In this document: in pieces, positions 25,690 to 34,440 of the stretch
How the letters are laid out: every line of letters begins with the position of its first letter
Numbering within the stretch: the stretch's first letter is position 1
NCBI GenBank assembly: GCA_018670825.1
Contig: JABHIW010000048.1
Span: 1-64,000, forward strand
From: Candidatus Scalindua sp.
Lineage (GTDB): Bacteria > Planctomycetota > Brocadiia > Brocadiales > Scalinduaceae
Reading direction: 5' to 3'
Length of the DNA: 64,000 bases
The notes under the pieces: generated by a model
Database searches by the model: none
Seen by the model: the letters and a program-made list of their open reading frames with translations, nothing else
Told to the model about the DNA's origin: nothing
Made by a program: the position numbers and the translations under genes

Positions 25690-26427
25690 ATGCACATTAA
25701 AGAAAACGTTTATTTATCTATTGTGATTCCTGCTTATAATGAGGAGAAAAGAATCGGTGCAACACTTGAAAAGATAATTAGTTATTTGCAGATAAAGGAT
25801 TTTATGAGTGAAATAATAGTTGTTGTCGATGGTGGTTCCGATTCAACAGTTGAAGTTGTTAAAAGTTATGAACAGTTGTTTGATAAACTAGTGATATTAG
25901 TAAATGAAACAACCATGGGAAAAGGATACTCTGTAAGGAGAGGTGTACTGGAATCAAAAGGGGATATTGTGCTGTTTACGGATGCAGATTTGTCAACACC
26001 GATTGGAGAAGTTGAAAAACTTTTCTTTTGGCTGGACAAAGGTTATGATGTGGCTATTGGTTCAAGAAGCCTGAAGGAGTCACAAGTAGAAATATACCAG
26101 TCTTTCATACGTCAAAGTATGGGAAAGACATTCAATAAGATTTTGAAATTAATAGTTTTTACGGGTTTTAAAGATACTCAATGTGGTTTTAAATGCTTCA
26201 AAAGGTATGCAGCAGACAAAGTATTTGCAAAACAGATGATCAGCGGTTTTGCCTTTGACGTAGAGATTCTTTTAATTGCCAAACGACAGGGGTTCAGGAC
26301 AAAGGAAGTACCCGTAATATGGTTAAATTCACCATTCTCAACGGTACATATTATAAAAGATTCTTTTCTTATGCTCTGTGATTTGTTTAGAATAAAATAT
26401 TATGATATTTCGAAAAAATATCATTAG
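25690..26427 (+). CDS. Dolichyl/polyprenyl-phosphate glucosyltransferase-like GT2
   Basis: 245 residues. SIVIPAYNEEKRIG near 10-23, VVVDGGSDST near 45-54 (a changed DDGS), GKGYSVRRGV near 77-86 and FTDADLSTP near 97-105 place it with dolichol-phosphate glucosyltransferases (ALG5-type). The GxKDTQCGFKCF stretch near 157-168 is strongly diagnostic, as is the closing VPVIWLNSPFSTVHIIKDS. There are no clear membrane helices, unlike mannosyltransferase relatives. It probably charges a lipid-phosphate with a sugar for the DUF2079 protein encoded 15 bp upstream. Confidence 0.85.
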   Translation: MHIKENVYLSIVIPAYNEEKRIGATLEKIISYLQIKDFMSEIIVVVDGGSDSTVEVVKSYEQLFDKLVILVNETTMGKGYSVRRGVLESKGDIVLFTDADLSTPIGEVEKLFFWLDKGYDVAIGSRSLKESQVEIYQSFIRQSMGKTFNKILKLIVFTGFKDTQCGFKCFKRYAADKVFAKQMISGFAFDVEILLIAKRQGFRTKEVPVIWLNSPFSTVHIIKDSFLMLCDLFRIKYYDISKKYH

Positions 26428-26731
26428 TACCTTTATTAAAATATTTTACCTGTTTTTGCAGAGAAACGGGTGATGATTCACCGTAAAGTAGGTCAGAAGT
26501 GATGAAAGAAGAAGACCACCTGCTCTAGTGTGCTTCGCTTTACACAACCTACTCCTGCAGATAAAATCAGGAATTTTGATTAATTCCAATACTCCAATTT
26601 TAAAAGAATGGATTCAGAGAATAGTCAATAATATTTGACGCTTGGCACTCCTGGCGTCTTCTTGTCCTCGGCGCTTTTTGTCCGGGGAGCGGTGGACTTC
26701 TTTTCCAACTTGTTCGGGTTAGGGTTATAGA
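26428..26731. other. 304-bp non-coding gap
   Basis: No gene seen. It holds the second copy of the dispersed 25-bp repeat (26664-26688), a small hairpin at about 26467-26482 (GGTGA, TGAT, TCACC), and AAAGTAGGT/ACCTACT half sites at 26485-26493 and 26547-26553. Base composition near 26640-26700 is richer in GC than the surroundings. The next gene's TTG start at 26732 lies in its right end. Confidence 0.5.
26664..26688 (-). repeat. Dispersed 25-bp repeat, copy 2
   Basis: This is the exact reverse complement of 4034-4058. The flanks differ, apart from a few bases. The two copies point at each other across 22.6 kb, a layout that would allow inversion of the block between them, though 25 bp is short for recombination. 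Confidence 0.8.
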
Positions 26732-27751
26732 TTGCTTAAAAGTATATTTTTAAAATCAGGTATTATTGTTTTTTCAATTGTCTTAAGCCTATTCATTTTG
26801 GAAATAAGTATTCGTATTTTTACTAGTCAGCCATATTACGGCTATCCTAAATATATGTATAGAAATGACCAAGAAATTGGGTTTTCACTAACACCTGACT
26901 TTGAAGGAAGGCATATCCAGCCTGATTTTAATATAAAATATAATTTTAACTCATACGGATTTAGAGGTCGAGAAATATACAAAGAAGAATTGGATTCTTC
27001 TATACGCTTACTTCTTTTAGGAGATTCTGTAGCTTTTGGAAATGGAGTTTCATTTGAAAAAAGCTGGGCATACCGTCTTGAAAAGAAACTTAATAATGGA
27101 TTTGATGAGAAACAAAAGTACATTGTAGTTAATACAGGAGTTCCCGGATACGGACAGGATGAGGAAATAAAGCTATTCAAAAAATGGGGTAAGAATTTAA
27201 AGCCCCATATTGTACTAACTACATTTTGCACGAATGATTGGAACGATAATTCTTCACAGTATATAGAGGATGGTTATGTAGTAAATAACAGGGGTTCTGC
27301 ATCTAGAATAAAAGTATTTTTAAATCTTCATTCCAGATTGTATACATTTATTGTTTTAAGGATTAAGTCTACCAGCTGGTGGCATCGAAACAGAGAAGAC
27401 AGAGGAGAAGCAAGAATAAGCCCACCTGTAAACATTGCGAAAAAAAATATTGCTTCTCTTGACAGGGAGGTGAAGGCTTTGGGGATGAAGCATTATCTCG
27501 TCTACTTCCCTGACAAAACATATAATCATACAAATAAGGATGATCATAGAAGGTTTTTAAAACTATGTAAGGAGTTAAATATACCAGTTATAGATTTATA
27601 TCCAGAATTTAATGTAAACCCTGAAGAGAGAAGACGCTTGTATTTTAAAATTGATCCACACTGGAATGACAGAGGAAACGAACACGCTGCTGAAGCTATA
27701 TATAAGAACTTAAAGCCAGTACTAAAGAACATAGCTTCACAAATTGATTAA
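26732..27751 (+). CDS. SGNH/GDSL hydrolase-like membrane-anchored protein
   Basis: 339 residues. An N-terminal hydrophobic segment (about 9-27) anchors it. The four SGNH blocks can be followed: LLLGDSVAFG at 94-103 (nucleophile Ser99), NTGVPGYG near 133-140 (block II Gly), CTNDW near 168-172 (block III Asn) and DPHWND at 308-313 (Asp308 and His310). These are the catalytic residues of acetyl-esterases and of the O-acetylation partner proteins. The start is a TTG at 26732 and the ribosome site is weak. It is likely to act on O-acyl groups of the glycan outside the inner membrane. It is followed by a GT2 gene at 27776. Confidence 0.8.
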   Translation: MLKSIFLKSGIIVFSIVLSLFILEISIRIFTSQPYYGYPKYMYRNDQEIGFSLTPDFEGRHIQPDFNIKYNFNSYGFRGREIYKEELDSSIRLLLLGDSVAFGNGVSFEKSWAYRLEKKLNNGFDEKQKYIVVNTGVPGYGQDEEIKLFKKWGKNLKPHIVLTTFCTNDWNDNSSQYIEDGYVVNNRGSASRIKVFLNLHSRLYTFIVLRIKSTSWWHRNREDRGEARISPPVNIAKKNIASLDREVKALGMKHYLVYFPDKTYNHTNKDDHRRFLKLCKELNIPVIDLYPEFNVNPEERRRLYFKIDPHWNDRGNEHAAEAIYKNLKPVLKNIASQID

Positions 27752-27775
27752 AAAGAGAAACCACAGGCAACATAA

Positions 27776-28708
27776 ATGTCAAAAAAAATTAATAAACCTC
27801 ACTTTATTTCTATTGTGTTACCAACACTAAACATGAGTGCTGATATCATCAGGTGCCTTGATTCTATTAAAAAACTGGATTATCCAAAAAAGTATGTTGA
27901 GATTATCGTGTGGGACAACGGTTCAACTGACGGAACTCAGTCAGACGTAAGTCAAGCGTTCAGTGCGATGGAAAAGGATGAAGATTGGAAGGGACTGGAT
28001 TTAATACAGAGTGAGGAGAATCTGGGTGTATATACATCGAGAGATGAGTTGTTTAAAAGTATTTCATCTGAGACAGAGTATGTTTTGAGTCTGGACGATG
28101 ATGTTTTCTTGCCCTGTGATAGCCTAAAAATCTTGGTCAAATATCTCCAGGATCATTCTAATGCAGGAATCATAGGTCCGAGAACGGTATATGATATGAA
28201 TCCCAATGAAATTGCACATGGGGCTGGTTTTGTAAATCTATGGGCAGGAAGATATAAGGATATTGATACTGGTAGTCTGGTTGAATGCGATTATGTTATT
28301 GGATGTTGTATGCTTATAAAGAGGGAAGTTATTACAGAATTGAAGGGATTTGACAGGGATTACTATACTTCTCATGGAGAGGTCGATTTCTGCTTGAAAG
28401 CAAAAAAGAAGGGATACAAAACATTTTATGACCCCAGTGTAATCGTCAGGCATAATGTAGCAAAGGGAGGGACGAAAACGCTGGAACGAATTTACTACCT
28501 TTATCGCAATAAATTGCTGGTTATTCGCAAAAACTCTTCACTGCTACAGAAAGTGATCACTTTCCCTTTATATACCGTTTTCTGGGTACCGAAAATGATA
28601 ATAGATTCCATACGATTCCATCGAGGTATTAAACTGGATGAGTGGAAGGTAATGCTCAAGGCGGTAAGACACGCAATCATACACCGTGTAGGCAAAGTAG
28701 ATTTGTAA
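27776..28708 (+). CDS. Family 2 glycosyltransferase
   Basis: 310 residues. FISIVLPTLNMSADI near 10-24, EIIVWDNGSTDGT near 42-54 (nucleotide site), and EYVLSLDDDVFLPCDS near 101-116 (DDD metal site) define the GT-A domain. ECDYVIGCCMLIKRE and SHGEVDFCLKAKKKGYKT near 201-218 give the acceptor region with ED-like residues, as in rhamnosyl- and galactosyltransferases. A C-terminal hydrophobic and basic stretch (VITFPLYTVFWVPKMIIDSIRFHRG) may dip into the membrane. It is 24 bp after the SGNH gene. Confidence 0.87.
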   Translation: MSKKINKPHFISIVLPTLNMSADIIRCLDSIKKLDYPKKYVEIIVWDNGSTDGTQSDVSQAFSAMEKDEDWKGLDLIQSEENLGVYTSRDELFKSISSETEYVLSLDDDVFLPCDSLKILVKYLQDHSNAGIIGPRTVYDMNPNEIAHGAGFVNLWAGRYKDIDTGSLVECDYVIGCCMLIKREVITELKGFDRDYYTSHGEVDFCLKAKKKGYKTFYDPSVIVRHNVAKGGTKTLERIYYLYRNKLLVIRKNSSLLQKVITFPLYTVFWVPKMIIDSIRFHRGIKLDEWKVMLKAVRHAIIHRVGKVDL

Positions 28709-28785
28709 CGTCAAATGGTTATTATTAAAGAAAGTAATAATACCTTAAACACTACTTGTAACAATGGGCTGCAGGAGACAACCCT

Positions 28786-29931
28786 ATGAGATGCAACCTT
28801 CTATACGTATTTGACAATATGGAGTTTGGTGGTGGGGAGAGGGTCTTCGCACAGATAATCAACAGGTTATCCGGTAAAAAATATAAAATTATGGTAGCCT
28901 GTTTACCAACAGGGGCATTTGTAGAAAAAATTAAAGGAAGCGGGGCACAGATTAAATCTGTTGATATGAGGAATAGATTTAATCCCGGAGTGATTTTGCA
29001 GTTGTCGAGTTTGATAAAAAGAGAGGGAGTAGATATAGTGCACAGCCAGGGGGCACGTGCAGATTTTTTTGCAAGAGTAGCCGCAAAATTTGCTGGAGCA
29101 CCTGTTGTTGTTTCTACGGTTCCTATGCCGGTAGAAGGCTTTGATGTAAGTCCAATAAGAAAGTTGATATACACCGCCTTTAACAGATTCTCAGAACGTT
29201 TTGTGGACAGGTTCATGGTTGTTTCCGATGCTCTGGAAAAAATGATGATAGAGAGGCATAGGATTGGACCTCAAAGGGTCGTTAAAATTTATAATGGGAT
29301 AGAGGAAGATGAATACTGTATGGCTGATAAGGAGATTGTGAGCAGAAGTTCACATTTCAGAAAGGAGTCCGGCTTAGATGATGACGTTCCAATTATTGGG
29401 GTAATAGGAAGGTTGGTTTGGCAAAAGGGCTTTGAGTATTTTATTGAGGCAATACCTGAGGTGTTAAACAGATTCATAGATGCAAGGTTTTTAGTTATAG
29501 GAGAAGGAGTGTTAAAAGATGCGTTGGAGGCAAGACACGAGAGATTGAAGCTGGGAGATAAGTTGATTTTTACCGGTTTCAGGAGTGATATTAAGGATGT
29601 CTTAGCCTCTGTTGATATATTTGTTATACCTTCATTAATAGAGGGATTGCCTATGATACTCCTTGAGGCAATGGCTATGGCAAAACCAATAGTAGCTACT
29701 GATATTGATGGTATAAAAGAAGTGCTGTATAATGGGGAAGCGGGGTTACTTGTACCGCCCAAAGACCCGAAGGCTTTATCCGATGCTATAATTGATATGC
29801 TTATCCACAGGGATAAAGCATATCAGATGGGCATGGCCGCCAGGAAGATAGTAAAAGAAAAGTTCGGGGTTGATGTTATGGTGCAAAAGGTTGAAGATGT
29901 TTACGAGGAGTTGTTACAGCTTAAATCCTAA
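28786..29931 (+). CDS. Family 4 glycosyltransferase
   Basis: 381 residues. FDNMEFGGGERVFAQIINRL at about 9-28 has the GGGE loop. VVSTVPMPVEGFD and SERFVDRFMVVSDALEK near the domain boundary are typical. The C-terminal half has IGVIGRLVWQKGFEYFIEA near 201-219, VIGEGVLKDALEARHERL and PSLIEGLPMILLEAMAMAKPIVATDIDG with the E-x7-E pair. It is a retaining enzyme of the CapM/WcaL group. A 129-bp gap with two small hairpins follows before the next gene. Confidence 0.88.
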   Translation: MRCNLLYVFDNMEFGGGERVFAQIINRLSGKKYKIMVACLPTGAFVEKIKGSGAQIKSVDMRNRFNPGVILQLSSLIKREGVDIVHSQGARADFFARVAAKFAGAPVVVSTVPMPVEGFDVSPIRKLIYTAFNRFSERFVDRFMVVSDALEKMMIERHRIGPQRVVKIYNGIEEDEYCMADKEIVSRSSHFRKESGLDDDVPIIGVIGRLVWQKGFEYFIEAIPEVLNRFIDARFLVIGEGVLKDALEARHERLKLGDKLIFTGFRSDIKDVLASVDIFVIPSLIEGLPMILLEAMAMAKPIVATDIDGIKEVLYNGEAGLLVPPKDPKALSDAIIDMLIHRDKAYQMGMAARKIVKEKFGVDVMVQKVEDVYEELLQLKS

Positions 29932-29948
29932 GTAATAAAGGGAGAATG

Positions 29949-29995
29949 GCAAGGTCTCCTTGCTTTCGACAGCCTGAATGAGGCCTGCTAGTCGA
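29949..29995 (+). other. Two adjacent hairpins after a glycosyltransferase gene
   Basis: GCAAGG and CCTTGC (29949-29954 and 29958-29963) form a six-base stem with a three-base loop. A second structure has TCGAC/GTCGA arms at 29966-29970 and 29991-29995. There is no T-run after either, so it is not a canonical terminator. It may shape the transcript between the GT4 at 28786 and the methyltransferase at 30061. Confidence 0.3.
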
Positions 29996-30060
29996 GAATC
30001 CCCTCCTCCAGCTTAATGGTATAGGTTTTGTTTTTTTGTTCAATTATGCAAGGATATTAA

Positions 30061-31122
30061 ATGAGGAAGAGACTTCTGGAATGGCTAGCGTGTCCTTTAT
30101 GCCGTAAAAAACTAAAATTAGAAATTTTCCTGCAAGAGGAAAAAGAGATTGTCGAGGGAACGCTGCAATGCTTATGTGGCCAGCAATTCCCAATCATTTC
30201 TGGTGTTCCAAGAATGTTGCATGGTACCTTAAAAAAAAATCTTGTACAGGTATATCCAAACTTTTTTCTTCGTTACCGAGATCAACTAGATGAAACTTTC
30301 GTGTCAGAAGAAGATGTCATGATAAGGCATAAACAGAAGACAATAGATCGATTCGGGTATGAGTGGACACATTTTAACGATTATGATTGTGACAACTTTA
30401 ATGCGTTTATTAAGCCTTTACCGAAAAATTTCTTAAAAGGCAAGCTGGGGCTGGATATTGGGTGTGGAGCTGGTCGTCATGCCGGACAGGCTAGTAAGCA
30501 GGGAGCTGAGGTTGTATGTGTTGATCTGTCAGAAGCGGTTGATATGGCCTACAAGAATAATATCGGTAATGAGCTTGTTCATGTTGTTCAAAGTGATGTT
30601 TACAACCTTCCGTTCAATACGGGAAATTTTCAATTTATTTATAGTTTGGGGGTATTACATCACCTGCCGGAACCTGAGCGTGGATATCAAGCTTTAATAC
30701 CATTTCTGAGGGAGGAAGGTGCTTTGTTTATATGGCTATATGCATATGCTCCTCGTAAAGTGGCTTTGGAAATTCTACGGTCTGTTTCGCAAAAACTCTC
30801 TAATAATAATATCCGGCGTATGGCTTATATGTGTAATTTGATTGACTATGGTATATTTGTAAATATGTATCATTTTATGTGTAGCTTACCTTTTTTAGGA
30901 AGATTGGTAAACCGTGATACTTTTATTCGTTTTAAAGAATACAAAGAGTATGGTTTTCGTGTTGGGTATATTGACTGGTTTGATCGTTTATCTGCACCCA
31001 TTACTAATTTTTACAAAAAGAATGAGGTGCGCAAATGGTTAACGCATAGTGGATTATCTGATACAAAACTACTACCTGTGGGAGATTCATGGTGGTGGCT
31101 CTACGGCGAAAGGAAAATATAA
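30061..31122 (+). CDS. Trm112-like zinc-ribbon methyltransferase
   Basis: 353 residues. Residues about 1-55 are a Trm112-type zinc ribbon: LACPLCRKKL near 9-18 (two Cys), LQCLCGQQFPIISGVPRML near 36-54 (two more Cys). Next a class I methyltransferase: GLDIGCGAGRHAGQA near 130-144, VCVDLSEAVD, then LGVLHHLPEPERGYQALIPFLREEGALFIWLY. The remainder has aromatic-rich helices that may lie along the membrane. The pairing of a ribbon with a methyltransferase on one chain is common for enzymes that modify glycans or lipids. AAGGAT lies just upstream of the ATG. Confidence 0.82.
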   Translation: MRKRLLEWLACPLCRKKLKLEIFLQEEKEIVEGTLQCLCGQQFPIISGVPRMLHGTLKKNLVQVYPNFFLRYRDQLDETFVSEEDVMIRHKQKTIDRFGYEWTHFNDYDCDNFNAFIKPLPKNFLKGKLGLDIGCGAGRHAGQASKQGAEVVCVDLSEAVDMAYKNNIGNELVHVVQSDVYNLPFNTGNFQFIYSLGVLHHLPEPERGYQALIPFLREEGALFIWLYAYAPRKVALEILRSVSQKLSNNNIRRMAYMCNLIDYGIFVNMYHFMCSLPFLGRLVNRDTFIRFKEYKEYGFRVGYIDWFDRLSAPITNFYKKNEVRKWLTHSGLSDTKLLPVGDSWWWLYGERKI

Positions 31123-31123
31123 T

Positions 31124-32254
31124 ATGAACCTTTTGGTGGTCGGAGCGGATTTTTCACCTTACAGTGGTGGGATTGGTACTTACACTAGAGAAATAGCTAG
31201 TTTTCTTACTCTAAAAAACCAGGTTATTGTTTTAGCAAATGGGATCTCCAATCCAAAAATATTTGACAATAATAGTCCTTATCGCATTATTCGTACCCCA
31301 TCATTTCCCGTTCTTCGTCACCTGGCCTTATTCATTTATCTTCCATGGATACTCAGGAGATATCACATTGATGCAGTCTTGCATGTCGTCTGGACTACAG
31401 CTTTGATTAGTCATTTTTGGCACTACTTAATACCGGCACCTTATTTTGTCAGTGTTCATGGTTCAGAGTTCCACGATGATACATTGACATGGAGGAGGCG
31501 TTTAAAAGGCTATCTGAGGAAATGGAGGCTATTAGCTCTTCAAAAATCAAAAGGAATTTTTCCTGTCAGTAATTACAGTGCTCGCCTTGTAATATCACTG
31601 GGTGTGGAAAGAGAACGTATCGAGGTAATCTCAAACGGTGTAGATACAAAACGGTTCAAACCCTCTGCAAATTATAAAAATCCAGATGAACAGAAAAAAT
31701 TACTTACGGTTGCGCGCCTGGATTTGCATAAAGGACATGATCGTGTCCTTGAGGCTCTGGCAATACTTAAGGCACAAGGCATAACACCACAGTATATCAT
31801 AGTAGGTCAGGGAGATGAGGAAATCAGATTGAAAAAAATGACACAAACCCTTGGTTTGGAAAATCAGGTAGAATTTACGGGTTTTATTTCTGGAAATCAA
31901 TTGCCTCCCATGTATAATTCTTGTGATATTTATGTTATGGCCAGCAGGGAAATACCGGGACGCTTGGACCTTATTGAGGGATTTGGTATCTCTTTTCTTG
32001 AGGCGGGAGCGAGTGCAATGCCCGTAGTTGCTGGAGATTCTGGTGGTGTCTCTGATGCGGTACGGAATGGAAAGACGGGCATTTTAGTCAACCCTGATAA
32101 GTCGGATGATATTGCTTCCGCAATAAAGCGCTTACTTATTGATGAAGAACTTGCAAGACGATTGGGAAATGAAGGTCGCCGGTGGACAGAAACACAAATG
32201 AGTTGGGAACAAGTCGCCGAACGTCTGGTTAATTCGATACAAAGGATGGCGTGA
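31124..32254 (+). CDS. Family 4 glycosyltransferase
   Basis: 376 residues from the ATG at 31124, which is one base after the previous stop and follows AAAGGA at 31109-31114; the longer frame from 31049 would overlap the previous gene by 74 bases. LVVGADFSPYSGGIGTYTREIA opens the GT-B N-domain with the GGIG loop. VHGSEFHDD near 117-125 and NYSARLVISLGVERERIEVISNGVD are typical. The donor domain includes LLTVARLDLHKGHDRVLEAL and EGFGISFLEAGASAMPVVAGDSGG with both glutamates of the E-x7-E pair. Related to the WcaC/PimB-like group. Confidence 0.88.
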   Translation: MNLLVVGADFSPYSGGIGTYTREIASFLTLKNQVIVLANGISNPKIFDNNSPYRIIRTPSFPVLRHLALFIYLPWILRRYHIDAVLHVVWTTALISHFWHYLIPAPYFVSVHGSEFHDDTLTWRRRLKGYLRKWRLLALQKSKGIFPVSNYSARLVISLGVERERIEVISNGVDTKRFKPSANYKNPDEQKKLLTVARLDLHKGHDRVLEALAILKAQGITPQYIIVGQGDEEIRLKKMTQTLGLENQVEFTGFISGNQLPPMYNSCDIYVMASREIPGRLDLIEGFGISFLEAGASAMPVVAGDSGGVSDAVRNGKTGILVNPDKSDDIASAIKRLLIDEELARRLGNEGRRWTETQMSWEQVAERLVNSIQRMA

Positions 32255-32313
32255 ACAATAGATAAGATTTTACCACGGAATATAACTGAAAAGAGAGATA
32301 GATTCAATTTGCT

Positions 32314-32340
32314 CCCACCCGGATGACTTGGTCGGATGGG
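32314..32340 (+). other. Imperfect hairpin in the gap before asnB
   Basis: CCCA-C-CCG at 32314-32321 pairs with CGG-A-TGGG at 32333-32340 around an 11-base loop, with one mismatch. No T-run follows. It may be an RNA structure in the leader of the amidotransferase gene. Confidence 0.25.
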
Positions 32341-32433
32341 TAATCCATCAACAATAGTTTAATTTACTTTACACAGCAAAGCCTTATATAGTCACATCTG
32401 GTCATTTATATTAATTAATTAAAGTAGAAAAAA

Positions 32434-34377
32434 ATGTGTGGAATTTGTGGTAAGCTCAGTCACGGGAACAAAATAGTTGATAAAGCGCTTCTCAAAAGAA
32501 TGTGTAAATCACTTGCCTACCGTGGGCCAAATGATGAAGGAGTTTTTGTCAGCACAAACGAAAAATCTCAAACCTCAAAGGTACAAGTCGGTTTAGGACA
32601 CACCCGTCTCAGTGTGATTGATTTGTCAGACGCCGGTCACCAACCCATGTGTAATGAAGAAGAGAATATATGGTTAGTTTATAATGGAGAGGTATATAAT
32701 TTTAAGGGAATCAAGGCCGAATTAGAAGCGAAAGGACATAGATTCAAAAGCAATACGGATTCTGAGGTTATCATACATTTATATGAAGAGGAGGGAATTG
32801 ATTGTCTGAAAAGGCTGAATGGTATGTTTGCCTTTTGCATTTGGGATGAACGCCTACAGAAGCTCTGGTTATGCCGGGATAGACTCGGAATCAAACCTCT
32901 TGTCTATTATTGGGACGGAGAGACCTTAATCTTTTCCTCAGAAATAAAGGGTATACTCTGTGATAGCAATGTGAGAAAGGAAATTGATTGGACTGCTTTG
33001 GAATTGTATCTGACCTTTAACTACATTCCAGCGCCAAAAACTATTTTTGAAAATATCCGAAAACTTGAAGCTGGACATTATCTCCTGGCAGAAAGAAAAA
33101 CTGTGGTAACCAGAAAATATTGGGATATTGGTGCCGAAACCACCTCTCCGGAGAAAAAACCGACAAAAAACTTTGAACGATTAGATTTTTATAAAGAGAG
33201 ATTATATGGGTTAATGGAAAACGCAGTACAGAAAAGGATGATATCTGATGTTCAATTAGGCGCCTTTTTGAGTGGCGGGATAGATTCCAGTATTATTGTT
33301 GGTCTTATGGCCAGAAATTCTGAAAGGCCGGTCAAGACTTTTTCTATTGGTTACAAAGATATGCCGCTCTTTGATGAAACAAAATATGCAAGAGAAGTTT
33401 CCAGGTTCAATAAAACAGAACATTACGAGTTTAAGCTGAACCATAAAGATGTACTTGATATATTTCCAGATGTTCTGGGAACACTGGATGAACCATTTGC
33501 GGATTCTTCAGCGGTTCCGACATATATAGTCTCCCGAGAGACAAAACAACATGTTACCGTAGCTCTTGCGGGAGATGGAGCTGACGAGTTATTTGCAGGT
33601 TATCGGATGTATCAGGGAGAGTACATGGCAAAGTATTTCTCAATATTACCTCGCATAATAAAGGAAGGGATAATAGGTCCGTTTACAAATTTCCTTCCTG
33701 ACTCCAGAGACAAGAAATATTCAGAATACATGAGAAGGTTCAAGAAATTTACCAAAGGTATGAGTGGTTCCCTTGCAGAAAGATTTTACGGTTGGCAGGA
33801 AATATTTCCATCTAATACAAGACAACGGTTGATCAAAAATTATCTCCAGGATAAGATTTCTTTCCGGGAAGGTAAGGAAATTATTTCTCAAAGACTAAAT
33901 GAATTTGCAGGTGATAATATTAACAGAATGCTTTATGTAGATGTTAAAAACTCTCTTCCTGGAGATATGCTGACAAAGGTTGACTTGATGAGCATGAGAA
34001 ATTCACTGGAAGTAAGAGTTCCTTTTTTAGACCATGAAGTAGTTGAATTTGCCTTCAAAATGGAAGGAGAGGTTAAACTAAAAGGACTGAAAAGGAAATA
34101 CATTTTAATGGAAACGTTTAAAGATATACTACCGCCTATGTTGCATAATAGGCCCAAATGGGGTTTTGAGATGCCAATCGGAGCCTGGCTCAAAAATGAG
34201 TTGAAATTTCTCATAGATGAATTTCTGTCCAAGGACGTTATTAATAAACAGAATATTTTTGAATATGAGGTAATTGATTGTATGATTAAAAAACATTTGA
34301 GTAATAAAGTGGATTATTCATGGCAGCTGTGGAATCTGATTGTTTTTCAGCATTGGTTTAAGGGGTATTTTTTATAA
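32434..34377 (+). CDS. asnB: Asparagine synthase-type glutamine amidotransferase
   Basis: 647 residues. The N-terminal Ntn glutaminase starts MCGICG, with Cys2 as nucleophile once Met is removed, and has the conserved RGPNDEG near 30-36, LGHTRLSVID near 54-63 and VYNGEVYN near 88-95. The synthetase domain has the pyrophosphate loop FLSGGIDSS near 279-287. AGDGADELFAGY near 379-390 is typical, as is VDLMSMRNSLEVRVPFLDHE. It moves amide nitrogen from glutamine to a carboxylate. In polysaccharide loci, including PEP-CTERM ones, such proteins are thought to amidate uronic acids or related groups; whether this one makes asparagine or amidates glycan is not decidable here. Confidence 0.9.
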   Translation: MCGICGKLSHGNKIVDKALLKRMCKSLAYRGPNDEGVFVSTNEKSQTSKVQVGLGHTRLSVIDLSDAGHQPMCNEEENIWLVYNGEVYNFKGIKAELEAKGHRFKSNTDSEVIIHLYEEEGIDCLKRLNGMFAFCIWDERLQKLWLCRDRLGIKPLVYYWDGETLIFSSEIKGILCDSNVRKEIDWTALELYLTFNYIPAPKTIFENIRKLEAGHYLLAERKTVVTRKYWDIGAETTSPEKKPTKNFERLDFYKERLYGLMENAVQKRMISDVQLGAFLSGGIDSSIIVGLMARNSERPVKTFSIGYKDMPLFDETKYAREVSRFNKTEHYEFKLNHKDVLDIFPDVLGTLDEPFADSSAVPTYIVSRETKQHVTVALAGDGADELFAGYRMYQGEYMAKYFSILPRIIKEGIIGPFTNFLPDSRDKKYSEYMRRFKKFTKGMSGSLAERFYGWQEIFPSNTRQRLIKNYLQDKISFREGKEIISQRLNEFAGDNINRMLYVDVKNSLPGDMLTKVDLMSMRNSLEVRVPFLDHEVVEFAFKMEGEVKLKGLKRKYILMETFKDILPPMLHNRPKWGFEMPIGAWLKNELKFLIDEFLSKDVINKQNIFEYEVIDCMIKKHLSNKVDYSWQLWNLIVFQHWFKGYFL

Positions 34378-34440
34378 TGCCTGTTTAGACTGTAAATAAA
34401 AAGGAGTAATCAGGATTTGTGAAAGACAGGAAAGTAGAAT

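Noticed and set aside
26428-26731. Insertion-sequence end or mobile element
   Set aside because: A dispersed 25-bp repeat is present but there is no transposase, target duplication or longer terminal repeat that I can see.
28752-29762. Long minus-strand frames (154 and 157 residues) opposite a glycosyltransferase
   Set aside because: They are shadows of the plus-strand GT4, which has all its family motifs.
31049-31123. Extended N-terminus of the glycosyltransferase at 31124
   Set aside because: The added 25 residues overlap the preceding gene and do not fit the GT4 start; the ATG at 31124 has AAAGGA upstream.
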